The notes under the pieces were generated by a model. The model did not search any database. It saw only the letters and a program-made list of their open reading frames with translations, and was not told the DNA's origin. A stretch of 64,000 nucleotides of DNA from CBDCDJ01 sp965215355. GTDB taxonomy: Bacteria; Deinococcota; Deinococci; Deinococcales; Trueperaceae. The position numbers and the translations under genes are program-made. The DNA lies in assembly GCA_965215355.1 (NCBI GenBank), contig CBDCDJ010000007.1:2170001-2234000 (forward strand). The letters are read 5' to 3'. Below are positions 51,901 to 58,940 of the stretch, piece by piece. How positions within the stretch are numbered: position 1 is the first letter of the stretch; every line of letters begins with the position of its first letter.

Positions 51901-52399
51901 TTTGCTGGTCGAAGTCTTCGTCGAAGGTGTCCACCTCACCGGCGTTTTGGGGGCCGTTGTTCGACACATAAAAGGTGTCGGCCATCTTGCCCCCGGCGTC
52001 CGGGTTGAAGATGATGATGATGATGACGACGACGGTGTCGCCGTCGGCATTGCTGACGGTGACCTTGAGTTCGTTTTTACCGCCGAGCAGGCCCTTGATG
52101 GGAAAGGCGTATTCGTTGTTTGAAAACGGCACGTCCCACACTCGACCGTTGTTGAGCGTGTAGTTCATCGCGGTCACGTTGTCGTTGAGGACGCCGGTCA
52201 CCAGCACGTTGTCTTGGCTGACGACGGACTCTTCGGACGGCCCCGTGATGTTGATGGCGGGCGCGTCAGGGTCGGTGGGTTCGGGGCCGGGCGTCGCGCC
52301 GGAACAGGCCGCGAGCACACCGACTAAGAGAATCAGCGTGACGAGCAAACCCCAAAGCTTTGCTGTGAGCTTCGGTCTACTGCTTAGACTATCGGTCAT
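48986..52399 (-). CDS. large repeat lipoprotein, Ig-like domain plus three propeller-like units
   Basis: A 1137-residue lipoprotein: signal ends in LVGVLAAC (Cys32). Residues about 48-130 are an Ig-like domain (GPSEESVVSQDNVLVTGVLND..., GLLGGKNELKVTVSNADG). Three related units of about 320 residues follow (about 141-465, 470-800, 815-1137), each with FSGNNEGV or equivalent, GDQTGLVAPKG, VIVADFGD-NIKVF, DRLFVALTDGTVAVF and LGNPVDI. The VxVADF..N.KIF pattern suggests NHL-like beta-propeller blades. The start at ATG 52399 has a GGGAGGTT site. An Ile run before unit 1 comes from an ATC trinucleotide repeat. Function unknown; likely surface sensing or binding. Confidence 0.8.
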   Translation of the reverse strand: MTDSLSSRPKLTAKLWGLLVTLILLVGVLAACSGATPGPEPTDPDAPAINITGPSEESVVSQDNVLVTGVLNDNVTAMNYTLNNGRVWDVPFSNNEYAFPIKGLLGGKNELKVTVSNADGDTVVVIIIIIFNPDAGGKMADTFYVSNNGPQNAGEVDTFDEDFDQQNTFFSGNNEGVELDRFGDLYHAGDGDNGPSIRIISQFYLREGGSFDPGRDREIKGDQTGLVAPKGIDLAEDEGFILVADFGADPGNDNLKIFNTSDSGNVSPVGTTSLAVKPWDLAYDEESDRLFVALTDGTVAVFDRYLQQGDFGSDGPDTVLTPVDRRGDKISDNLHGIAYDALKDALVVTDVGDAAVADDGGIYVIHDAGKAGKRGGKVIPGRTIFGPDTLLGNPVDIILNGDEARVMEKAGDKLLVFENIFYGKSGEVEPDLAVNEAKPESIVAARDDYDDKPGQPNPPGDGFDSDFDLNVYVSNNGPDNAGEVDTFDEDFGGPESTFFSGNNEGVDLDVLGNLYHAGDGENGPSLRIIAQLRNRDDGGMYQDNVDREIKGDKTGLVAPKGFDIADKAGYLIVADFGDGNLKIFGTAADGNVAPVAVTSLNVKPWDVSYDEDGDRLFVALTDGTVAVFEKYLGRDDRGRGNDRSFGKNGPDRIITPVDDNGDKISTNLHGIFYTDEFYTDKGSLVVTDVGDAGVADDGSIYVFNDVNKARGRSSSNLRPDRVIRGPATMLGNPVDVIVNGDEARIAEKARDLLLIFDDIFGGDSGNVAPDLMVAETKPESLVAEDADFMLMNPDVTDIDDADTMIDGIFAVSNTPEAGSRGRSNRDDGNEFLVKLDTNLSSSIRAEFDTRDATANPENITFDLSGDAYVTFDNGMTPSQGGILVVNRLAGSRDGDSYDPSRDRTIVGDQTGLVAPKGLDVVSAKGLVIVADFGDKNIKVFSAQTGGNVAPLYVTSDLGSDMRSVWDLDYDPADDRLFVAATDGTVLVYDDYTATMGAGGPDRVITPTNGNKKVSVNLHGVVHVASADGYDTLILSDVGDAASNADGQLFVVADAGAVDGDTAVTAQIGGPKSTLGNPVDITFDGEDLYVAEKTKDTVLRFDDILKRRGKQDVRPDRSVTVDNVESVALAPEYLTDFR
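52011..52034. repeat. trinucleotide (GAT/GAC) tandem repeat within the lipoprotein gene
   Basis: Five GAT units followed by GAC units on the plus strand, read as ATC and GTC codons on the coding strand, giving VVVIIIIIF between the Ig-like domain and the first repeat unit. Changes in copy number would keep the frame and alter linker length and hydrophobicity. Confidence 0.8.
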
Positions 52400-52584
52400 G
52401 TAATGACAACCTCCCTGGTTGTTTTTGCTGGTTGTTTTTGCAAGGGCTTCGAGTCGAATGGGTTGCACGGTGTCGTAGGGTTCAAGCGTGGACGTTCCCT
52501 TTTGCAAAACTCGAGCCGACTTGACAACGCCGCCTGGAACGGGTTGCTCAGAACCGTTCGCTAACACTCCTCCTCTCTGTCTCC

Positions 52585-52611
52585 AGTAACGTGCACAGGG
52601 GCTGTTTGGAT
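52585..52611 (-). promoter_or_regulatory. bipartite motif copy 1 upstream of the lipoprotein gene
   Basis: AGTAACGTGC, 10 bp, then TTTGGAT on the plus strand; on the minus strand ATCCAAA-N10-GCACGTTACT, 186 bp before the lipoprotein start. An exact second copy, same spacing, occurs at 53091-53117. Two blocks at fixed spacing, in a locus with its own ECF sigma factor, suggest an ECF-dependent promoter or an operator. Confidence 0.45.
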
Positions 52612-52668
52612 TCGGCAAACCTCGAGAACGCTTCGCCAAATCCCCCTTTCCAACTCGAAAAACGTACA

Positions 52669-52697
52669 CGAGGTCTGTTTAGAGGTAACAGACCTCG
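52669..52697. repeat. inverted repeat, 11-bp arms
   Basis: CGAGGTCTGTT (52669-52679) and AACAGACCTCG (52687-52697) with a 7-base loop. On the minus strand it is followed after a few bases by a T5 run, so it may terminate the small gene at 52841-53032, or act as an operator. Function not shown. Confidence 0.5.
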
Positions 52698-52840
52698 AGC
52701 CGCTTCTTACTGATGTGCGGGTCTTTAAGCTTTTCGGCGCGACATTGTTGAGTTTCGAAACGGATAGATTTTTAAGATGGCAGCAAAGCTGTTTTACAAA
52801 AATGCCGACGCTTCAGCGGGTCATTTAGGTGCCTTGAGGT

Positions 52841-53032
52841 TCAGCGTTTGGTCAGACGGCGGCGCAAATCACCCAGCAGCGCCGGGTCGATTTCGCTTGT
52901 GCAGGGAAGGGGTTCGGCACCCTCCAATTCCCCGAGAATTTCTTGCAACGTTTTTGCGTAGTCGTCCGCAGCGACGATTTCGGCTAAGTTTTTAAGCCGC
53001 TGCAACCGTCCCAACAAAGTTTCAAAAGTCAT
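52841..53032 (-). CDS. possible small helical protein
   Basis: 63 residues (MTFETLLGRLQRLKNLAEIVAADDY...LLGDLRRRLTKR), mostly helical and charged, starting at ATG 53032. The bipartite motif copy 2 lies about 60 bp upstream on the same strand. No family recognised. The open frame continues upstream to 53443, but that part looks like a shadow of the plus-strand 115-residue gene. Confidence 0.4.
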   Translation of the reverse strand: MTFETLLGRLQRLKNLAEIVAADDYAKTLQEILGELEGAEPLPCTSEIDPALLGDLRRRLTKR

Positions 53033-53090
53033 AACATCCCCAACCCGCCTTTTGGCTAGCCCCCATACCTCTTCAACCCTTCCCAACTTC

Positions 53091-53117
53091 AGTAACGTGC
53101 GCCCGCGCTTTTTGGAT
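53091..53117 (-). promoter_or_regulatory. bipartite motif copy 2 in the lipoprotein/sigma intergenic region
   Basis: AGTAACGTGC-N10-TTTGGAT, identical blocks and spacing to 52585-52611. It lies between the small minus-strand gene (start 53032) and the plus-strand sigma operon (start 53262), so it could serve either direction. TTTGGATGCAC here also pairs with GTGCATCCAAAA at 53214-53225, bracketing the operon leader. Confidence 0.42.
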
Positions 53118-53261
53118 GCACACCACTCGAGCGTGCCCGCGGGACAGAGCGGGACCGAGAGGAGCCGGAGACTTCGGCTTTCAATTTCTCGTGAGGCCCG
53201 GCGCATCCAACCGGTGCATCCAAAACGCGCCGCGGGGCGTTTCAGTAAGTGGAGGCGAAGC

Positions 53262-53609
53262 ATGAGCGCAAGTCTGAACCCATACCTGAACGCTATGGTG
53301 AGCAACACGGTGTACAGCCCGGTCGATGATGGTTTTTTCAGTGACGGCGTCGACACCGGCGTCGCCAAAAAGAGGGGTTTACCTAGCTCTTTCACCCAGG
53401 ACGAGCTTGACGGCCTCGCCCTGGAAAGCGTCGAACACCTCACCCGTCAGGAACTGCTCGGCATCGTCCACTACGTCGAGAACGCCGTCTCGAGGGGGAC
53501 GGCCCAAATTCGGGACTACGAAACGTTCATCCTCTGTAAAGCCGAATTGATCAAGCGTGAGCAGCGTCAGGTCGTACCCACAGAGGATGCGGTATTTATA
53601 GAGGAGTAA
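53262..53609 (+). CDS. hypothetical protein upstream of an ECF sigma factor
   Basis: 115 residues, acidic, without signal peptide. The second half (LDGLALESVEHLTRQELLGIVHYVENAVSRGTAQIRDYETFILCKAELIKRE) is predicted helical. ATG 53262 follows GGAGGCGAAGC. It is 25 bp upstream of the sigma-factor gene and very likely co-transcribed. No family recognised; possibly a cytoplasmic modulator of the sigma factor. Confidence 0.6.
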   Translation: MSASLNPYLNAMVSNTVYSPVDDGFFSDGVDTGVAKKRGLPSSFTQDELDGLALESVEHLTRQELLGIVHYVENAVSRGTAQIRDYETFILCKAELIKREQRQVVPTEDAVFIEE

Positions 53610-53631
53610 ATTTAACCTACCCGAATAGAGC

Positions 53632-54168
53632 GTGATGAATCCGGAAGCAGCGTTGGTGGCACGGTTACAGCAGGGGGACGAGCAGGCGTTGGCTGAACTT
53701 TACGACCGCCTGGGCGCGCAGGTGTACAGTCTGGCGCTTCATTTACTCAAAAGCCCCGAGGAGGCTGAAGAAGTCGTGCAGGACACGTTTTTAAAGCTTT
53801 ACAAGGCGGACAGCTACCACACGCTGGAGAGTTCGCCGCGCGCTTACGTGTACACCATCGCACGCAACCTGGCCCTGTCGCGGCTGCGCAAGCGCTCCAC
53901 GCGACCGCTCAAGGCGGAGGCTTGGGACGTGTACGACCCGAACACGGGTTTTACCGCGCCCGACGAAAGCGACCCCACCACGAGCTTGCTCGCTGAAAAG
54001 CTGCTGGCTCACCTCAGCGACGAAGAGCGAGGCTTGGTCGAACAGAGCTTTTACGACGGCTTTACCCACGCGCAACTGTCCGAACAGACCGGCCTGCCTT
54101 TAGGCACCGTCAAAAGCAAACTGCGCCGCGCGCTGCTCAAGCTGCGGGACTATTGGGAGACGTTGTGA
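53632..54168 (+). CDS. ECF-family RNA polymerase sigma factor
   Basis: About 178 residues. Region 2: GDEQALAELYDRLGAQVYSLALHLLKSPEEAEEVVQDTFLKLYKADSYHTLESSPRAYVYTIARNLALSRLRKRS; region 4: LSDEERGLVEQSFYDGFTHAQLSEQTGLPLGTVKSKLRRALLKLRDYW. Start GTG 53632 or ATG 53635. It overlaps the anti-sigma gene (GTGA), the usual translational coupling that keeps the pair stoichiometric. Confidence 0.93.
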   Translation: MMNPEAALVARLQQGDEQALAELYDRLGAQVYSLALHLLKSPEEAEEVVQDTFLKLYKADSYHTLESSPRAYVYTIARNLALSRLRKRSTRPLKAEAWDVYDPNTGFTAPDESDPTTSLLAEKLLAHLSDEERGLVEQSFYDGFTHAQLSEQTGLPLGTVKSKLRRALLKLRDYWETL

Positions 54169-55184
54169 TAGACGACGCGCTCCACCCCACCGACCTGCTG
54201 CCGGACTACCTGTTGGGCGCGCTCAGCCCTGAAGAAGTGAAGGGGCTCGAGGCTCACTTAGAGCGCTGCGCCGCCTGCCGCGAGGCATTAGCGCGCCTGG
54301 CCGCCCCCGTCGCCCTGCTGACCGAGGCGCTGCCGCAGGCACAACCGCCGGAGCGCGTTTGGGAAACGTTGCGCGTGCGCTTCGAGCAAGCGCAAAGCGA
54401 ACAGCCGGAGAACGTAACGGTGCTGGCTCAACCTGCGCGTCCCGCCTACCCTTGGCTGCTGGCGGCTTGTGTCGCTTTGGCCGTCACGGGCGGCAGCCTC
54501 TTCTGGGGCGTCCGCAGCTACGGCGCGTACCAACAGGCCAGAGCCGAAACACAACTATTGACTGCTTTTCTCACGCAGCCGCAGGTGCAAAAAGTCGCCC
54601 TCGAGAACGTCATCGGCAGTGAGCGAACCGAGTCGCCCGGCAGCCTGCTGCTGGCACCCGGCGGCGACGCGCTGTTCGTGCTGAGCGAGGCCGCGCCCAG
54701 GGGGCGCGCTTACCAAGCCTGGGGCCACACCAGCAGCGACTGGGACCCGGAGCGGGGCGAGGAACTCACCTCGTTGGGGGTGTCCCGCGGCAACGTCCTG
54801 GCGGCGCGCGGGAGCGGCTTCGCGTCGCTCTACTTGAGCCTGGAACCCGCAGGCGGCAGTCCCCAGCCGACCGACCCGCTCAGCAAGGTGTCGCTCCGCA
54901 AGCCACGGCCGGAAGACGTGCTCGGGCTAACCAGTCCCGAACAGGGCGGTGAAGTCGGCGCGCCCAGCGTCATCGTCAGCGGCACCGTCAGCGAGACCGT
55001 CACCGACCTGCGCTACCGGCTCGGCGGCGGTGACACGACCGACGTCGCTTTCGCCAACAACCGCTTCACCTTTACTGCTACCGGCTTGAGCGCGGGCGAA
55101 AACACCCTTGAAGTTACGGCGACGACGGCGGACGGCGAGACCGTGACGGCGTCCGTGACAGTTTTATACACGCCCCCGAACTGA
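54165..55184 (+). CDS. zinc-finger anti-sigma factor with extracytoplasmic Ig-like domain
   Basis: A 339-residue protein. N-terminal LLPDYLLGALSPEEVKGLEAHLERCAACREALARLA is a ZAS (HxxxCxxC) anti-sigma domain; YPWLLAACVALAVTGGSLFWGV is one membrane helix (about 95-120). A RskA-type domain follows (SPGSLLLAPGGDALFVLSEAAPRGRAYQAWGHTSSDWDPERGEEL). The last 85 residues (SPEQGGEVGAPSVIVSGTVSETVTDLRYRL...LEVTATTADGETVTASVTVLY) align with the Ig-like domain of the lipoprotein at 49-52 kb. It should hold the sigma factor at the membrane until an outside signal is received. Confidence 0.88.
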   Translation: MIDDALHPTDLLPDYLLGALSPEEVKGLEAHLERCAACREALARLAAPVALLTEALPQAQPPERVWETLRVRFEQAQSEQPENVTVLAQPARPAYPWLLAACVALAVTGGSLFWGVRSYGAYQQARAETQLLTAFLTQPQVQKVALENVIGSERTESPGSLLLAPGGDALFVLSEAAPRGRAYQAWGHTSSDWDPERGEELTSLGVSRGNVLAARGSGFASLYLSLEPAGGSPQPTDPLSKVSLRKPRPEDVLGLTSPEQGGEVGAPSVIVSGTVSETVTDLRYRLGGGDTTDVAFANNRFTFTATGLSAGENTLEVTATTADGETVTASVTVLYTPPN

Positions 55185-55336
55185 CGCGACACGAAAAACG
55201 CACCCGCTCGAAGCTTTTCGGCAGGTCGAGCCGAGGTCCGGCCGGTTTCGCTGTAGGGCTGTCGTGTACACCCGGTAGCAGGCGGCGCTCGCCTTGATAG
55301 GATGAGGCGGAACTGCTGGGCTCGAAGGGGTCGAAG

Positions 55337-56452
55337 ATGACAACGTACAAAAGCGCCGAGGTTGCTTTGCGGCTGGGCTTGACAGGTTTGGGGTTCGTGT
55401 TGGCTGCGGCTGCTTTGGTGCCGGTCGGGGCGCAGGCTGACGCGCAGGCGGAGACGCTGATTATCGCCGTCAGCAAACCGCCCGTGCCGGTGGTGCCGAG
55501 CGACCCGCCGCAAGGACTTGTTTTCAAGTTACCGTCCAGCATGACGGCCTCGAGCGCCATGTTCGACACCTCGGGGGGGCCGACCAGTCTCGAGTACCTT
55601 CACTTCGACGCACAAGGCGACGCCTACCTCACCTTCGACGACGGGCCGAACGAAGCGTTTCCCGGCGGCATTATGGTGGTTGACAAGTTTTTAGAACGCG
55701 ACGGCGGCAGCTTTGACGCGGCTCGAGACCGCCTCGTTACCGGGGCGGCCGTCGGTTTGGTGGAGCCCAAAGACCTTGTGGTGGCGAATACGTTGGGCGT
55801 CGTCGTGGTGGCGGACTTTGCCGAGGCCGAAGTAGCAGTCTTCGACCTGCAGGCCAGCGGCGACGCCGCGCCCTTGTTCGTCGTCGACGACCTCGGCGTG
55901 ACCGCCGCGGGCGACGCGCGCCGACCCTGGGGGCTGGCCTTCGACACGCCGAACGACCGGCTGTTCGTCGGCGGCACCGACGGCACCGTGCTCGTCTTCG
56001 ACGACTTTCTCAGCGACCGGGGCGCGGCCGGCCCCGACCGCGTGGTCACACCGGTTTTAGGCGGTGAAAAGGTCTCGGCCAACACGCACGACCTCGTTTA
56101 CTTGTCCGACCGGGACCTGCTCATCGCCTCGGACGTGGGCCACGCCACCACCGCCGACGAGCCCGGTTTCGACGCGGACGGCAGCATCTTCGTCCTCGAG
56201 AACGCCGGCACGGCGAACGGCGACAGCGAAGTGCGCTTGCAACTGTCCGGACCGAGCACGCTGCTGGGCAACCCGACAGGCATCGCCTTCGACGGCCAGA
56301 ACTTGTTCGTGACCGAGCGAACCAAAGACCTCGTGTTGCGCTTTGATGATTTGTTAGGTTTGGCGCAACGCTCGGACACAGCGCCGAGCGGCGCGGTCAC
56401 GGTCGCCCTGCCCGAAGCGGTGGTCTTGGCACCTACGGTTTCGGAGCCGTAA
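55337..56452 (+). CDS. secreted single-unit paralogue of the repeat lipoprotein
   Basis: A 371-residue protein with a signal peptide (cleavage after VGAQA, about residue 34) and one propeller-like unit: AYLTFDDGPNEAFPGGIMVVDKFLERDGGSFDAARDR, DLVVANTLGVVVVADFAEAEVAVF, PWGLAFDTPNDRLFVGGTDGTVLVFDDFL and LLGNPTGIAFDGQNLFVTERTKDLVLRFDDLL. It matches each unit of the 1137-residue lipoprotein, best the third. Near the anti-sigma gene with a gap of about 150 bp. AAGGGG precedes the start. No lipobox, so released or periplasmic. Confidence 0.78.
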   Translation: MTTYKSAEVALRLGLTGLGFVLAAAALVPVGAQADAQAETLIIAVSKPPVPVVPSDPPQGLVFKLPSSMTASSAMFDTSGGPTSLEYLHFDAQGDAYLTFDDGPNEAFPGGIMVVDKFLERDGGSFDAARDRLVTGAAVGLVEPKDLVVANTLGVVVVADFAEAEVAVFDLQASGDAAPLFVVDDLGVTAAGDARRPWGLAFDTPNDRLFVGGTDGTVLVFDDFLSDRGAAGPDRVVTPVLGGEKVSANTHDLVYLSDRDLLIASDVGHATTADEPGFDADGSIFVLENAGTANGDSEVRLQLSGPSTLLGNPTGIAFDGQNLFVTERTKDLVLRFDDLLGLAQRSDTAPSGAVTVALPEAVVLAPTVSEP

Positions 56453-56507
56453 GCCGATTCACCCGAGTTTGAACCCGGCTTCTACACCCGCGCGGTAAAG
56501 TGAGAGC

Positions 56508-57599
56508 GTGAAAGCTCGAGCCCTCGGCGTCCCTTTCACCGGCACACCCGGTAAGAACAACGCCGTCACCGATGTCGCGGGCGTAGAGGTCGGCCACTGC
56601 ACGCTTGTCCAAGGCGAAGGCAAACTTAAAGTCGGCGTCGGGCCGGTGCGCACGGGCGTCACCGCGCTTTTGCCGCGCGGCAAAGTGTACAGTCCTTGCT
56701 TTGCAGGCTTTTACGCCCTGAACGGCAACGGCGAGCTGACGGGTTCTCACTGGCTGCGAGAGTCCGGTTTTTTGGAGGGCCCGGTGCTGCTGACCAACAC
56801 CCACAGCGTCGGCGTGGTGCGCGACGCGGTTATCAAATGGCAGTTCGAACGAGGCTTCTACGACCCCTTTTTCGCCGACCAGTTTTTCCTGCTGCCCGTC
56901 GTCGCCGAAACCTTCGACGGTCTGCTGAACGACGTCAACGGCTTTCACGTGACGAGGGAGCACGTTTTCGAAGCCCTGAACGGTGCCGGCAGCGGCCCCG
57001 TCGCCGAGGGCAACGTGGGCGGGGGCACGGGCATGGTTTGTCACGGCTTCAAAGGTGGCGTCGGCACGGCCTCGAGACGCGTTGAAAACTTCACCGTCGG
57101 CGTGCTCGTCCAGGCCAATTACGGGCTCCGGCATCAACTCACCGTCGCCGGCGTGCCGGTCGGGCGCGAGATTCCCGACCTTCCGCCCGAGTTGAATTTC
57201 GGTCCCGGGCAAAGGGAAACAGGGTCGATTATCGGCGTCGTCGCGACCGACGCGCCGCTGTTGCCCCACCAACTGAAACGACTCGCCAAGCGCGCGCCGC
57301 TCGGGCTTTCGCGCGTGGGCGGCGTGGGCGGCAACAGCTCAGGTGACCTATTTCTCGCTTTTTCGACGGCCAACGCGGGGGCGCCGGCTCGAGCCGGCGT
57401 CGCCGAACTCACCATGCTCCCGAACGACACCTTGGACCCACTTTTCGAGGCGACCGTTCAGGCCACGGAAGAGGCTGTTTTGAACGCCCTCACCGGGGCG
57501 GAAACGATGACCGGCGTGAACGGCAACACGGTGTACGCCCTACCCGTCGAGCGGTTGCAGGAGGTTCTGCGACGGTACGGGCGGCTGAACGAACGGTGA
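56508..57599 (+). CDS. P1 family peptidase (DmpA/BapA-like aminopeptidase)
   Basis: A 363-residue Ntn-type hydrolase: NNAVTDVAGVEVGHCTL near the start, TNTHSVGVVRDAV, NVGGGTGMVCHGFKGGVGTASR and the autoprocessing site VGGVGGNSSGDLFLAFSTAN, where the Ser becomes the N-terminal nucleophile. Homologues are D-aminopeptidase or beta-peptidyl aminopeptidase; substrate cannot be told. GTG start 56508. Confidence 0.92.
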   Translation: MKARALGVPFTGTPGKNNAVTDVAGVEVGHCTLVQGEGKLKVGVGPVRTGVTALLPRGKVYSPCFAGFYALNGNGELTGSHWLRESGFLEGPVLLTNTHSVGVVRDAVIKWQFERGFYDPFFADQFFLLPVVAETFDGLLNDVNGFHVTREHVFEALNGAGSGPVAEGNVGGGTGMVCHGFKGGVGTASRRVENFTVGVLVQANYGLRHQLTVAGVPVGREIPDLPPELNFGPGQRETGSIIGVVATDAPLLPHQLKRLAKRAPLGLSRVGGVGGNSSGDLFLAFSTANAGAPARAGVAELTMLPNDTLDPLFEATVQATEEAVLNALTGAETMTGVNGNTVYALPVERLQEVLRRYGRLNER

Positions 57600-57857
57600 G
57601 CCGATGGCTTGTAGCAAGTGGTTTGTGGGTCTTCGCAACCATCAGACTTCTTGCGGGCGACAGAAGAGGCTGTTGGTGTGCTTGACGAAACTGGCTTTCT
57701 CAAAACGACCTGAAAACAGCCGCGCCGAAGCGGACGGACGCCGTCCAAAATTCAATGTGTGGGTCTCGAGCCGGCCGCCAGCGACTTCAAGCCTCGACTG
57801 AACAGAATTTAGAGTGGACCGACTTTTCGAAGAGGCGAGACGTGGTAATTTTTAAGC

Positions 57858-58442
57858 ATGATCGGCAAATTTTTCAAAAAGGACCCGAACAACCCGCGTG
57901 TGCCGCCGGGCCAGAGCGTGACCGAGGGCTTCCCCGTCCTCACCTACGGCCCGACCCCCCGCGTCGAGCCACAAGACCTCGAGGTGCGTGTCTTCGGTCT
58001 GGTCGAAGAAAAAACGCTCTCCTGGCAAGACCTCATGGCGCTGCCCCAGACGACGCTCACCAAAGACTTTCACTGCGTCACGCACTGGTCCAAGCTGGAC
58101 GTAACCTGGACCGGCGTCCTTACGGCCGACCTGATGGCGCACCTCGACCCGCACGAGAACGCGACCCACGTGATGTTTCACTGTTACGGCGGCTACACGA
58201 CCAACCTGTCTCTGGAAGACTTTCTAGCCGAAGGTTGCATGGTCGTCCACACCTTGGAGGGCGAACCCATCCCGGTCGAGCACGGCGGCCCGCTCCGCAC
58301 GCTCATTCCACACCTGTACGCCTGGAAAAGCGCCAAGTGGCTGTCCGGCCTCGAGTTCATGCACGGCGACAGGCCCGGCTTTTGGGAGCGCAACGGCTAC
58401 CACATGCGCGGCGAGCCGTTTGCGGAAGAGCGGTACAGCTGA
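57858..58442 (+). CDS. sulfite-oxidase-like molybdopterin protein
   Basis: A 194-residue molybdopterin-binding (SUOX) domain protein: DLEVRVFGLVEEKTLSWQDLMALPQ, DFHCVTHWSKLDVTWTGV with the Mo-binding Cys, HVMFHCYGGYTTNLSLEDFL and EHGGPLRTLIPHLYAWKSAKWLSGLEF. It has no signal peptide and no heme domain, as in short cytoplasmic YedY-like relatives. The mobA-like gene at 39 kb could mature its cofactor only if the guanylyl form is used, which SUOX-family proteins usually do not need. Upstream 258-bp gap: nothing definite. Confidence 0.88.
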   Translation: MIGKFFKKDPNNPRVPPGQSVTEGFPVLTYGPTPRVEPQDLEVRVFGLVEEKTLSWQDLMALPQTTLTKDFHCVTHWSKLDVTWTGVLTADLMAHLDPHENATHVMFHCYGGYTTNLSLEDFLAEGCMVVHTLEGEPIPVEHGGPLRTLIPHLYAWKSAKWLSGLEFMHGDRPGFWERNGYHMRGEPFAEERYS

Positions 58443-58498
58443 GACCTGGACGAGCACTTCTGAGCTTGTTTAGATTTTCAATTACCAAGGGGGACACC

Positions 58499-58846
58499 GT
58501 GGCAGACGACAAACTGGAAACGCGCAAAACTTTCGAAAAGCTCGTCAACATGCAGCCCAAAGAGTTAGCGGACTGGCTCGAGACCGACGAGTCCAAGTCC
58601 GTCGGGCAAGACTCGGGCGACGGCGAGGCCATCGGGCACAAGAGTGGCGAGCGCATCGTCGACATCAAGCGCAAAGCCGTGGACGACTACGGCGACGACG
58701 ACTACGAGCACATGGAGCGGGTCATCTCGTACGTCAAACGCCACAGCGCGCAGGGCCCCGAAGACGACGTCAAGGAGAGCCGCTGGCGCTACTCGCTCAT
58801 GAACTGGGGACACGACCCCTGCAAGGAAGGGGGCGCGGACTGTTGA
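58499..58846 (+). CDS. DUF3140 family protein
   Basis: A 115-residue protein with VNMQPKELADWLETDESKSVGQ, GHKSGERIVDIKRK and SRWRYSLMNWGHDP, the three blocks of DUF3140. GTG 58499 follows AAGGGGG. Small acidic protein, found in many soil bacteria and archaea; DNA-binding role has been suggested for relatives but nothing here shows it. Follows the SUOX-like gene by 56 bp. Confidence 0.85.
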   Translation: MADDKLETRKTFEKLVNMQPKELADWLETDESKSVGQDSGDGEAIGHKSGERIVDIKRKAVDDYGDDDYEHMERVISYVKRHSAQGPEDDVKESRWRYSLMNWGHDPCKEGGADC

Positions 58847-58892
58847 GGTTTACGCGGGCCTTGGGGAGGGGCTCGAGGCCAAGGTGTTCTTC

Positions 58893-58926
58893 GAGAGGGC
58901 CGTGCGGTCGACCGCACGGCCCTCTC
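58893..58926. terminator. 34-bp perfect palindrome between DUF3140 and rpsT
   Basis: The arm GAGAGGGCCGTGCGGTC is followed directly by its reverse complement GACCGCACGGCCCTCTC. It lies 14 bp after the rpsT stop and 47 bp after the DUF3140 stop, so it probably ends both convergent transcripts, though T tracts are poor. Confidence 0.65.
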
Positions 58927-58940
58927 AAAGCAAGCGGGAT

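Larger units (their letters stand above)
52400..52840. other. 441-bp intergenic region upstream of the lipoprotein gene
   Basis: No gene on either strand. It contains the bipartite motif copy at 52585-52611, an 11-bp-arm inverted repeat at 52669-52697 and several CTCGAG sites. The lipoprotein promoter must lie here; I cannot point to a sigma-70 type promoter. Confidence 0.5.

Noticed and set aside
52841..53443. Full 200-codon minus-strand frame
   Set aside because: The N-terminal part is antisense to the 115-residue gene upstream of the sigma factor; only the last 63 codons after ATG 53032 are kept as a possible gene.
57755..58498. N-terminal extension of the DUF3140 gene
   Set aside because: The upstream part of that frame is the antisense-like off-frame reading of the SUOX gene; GTG 58499 has a strong ribosome site and family homology begins there.
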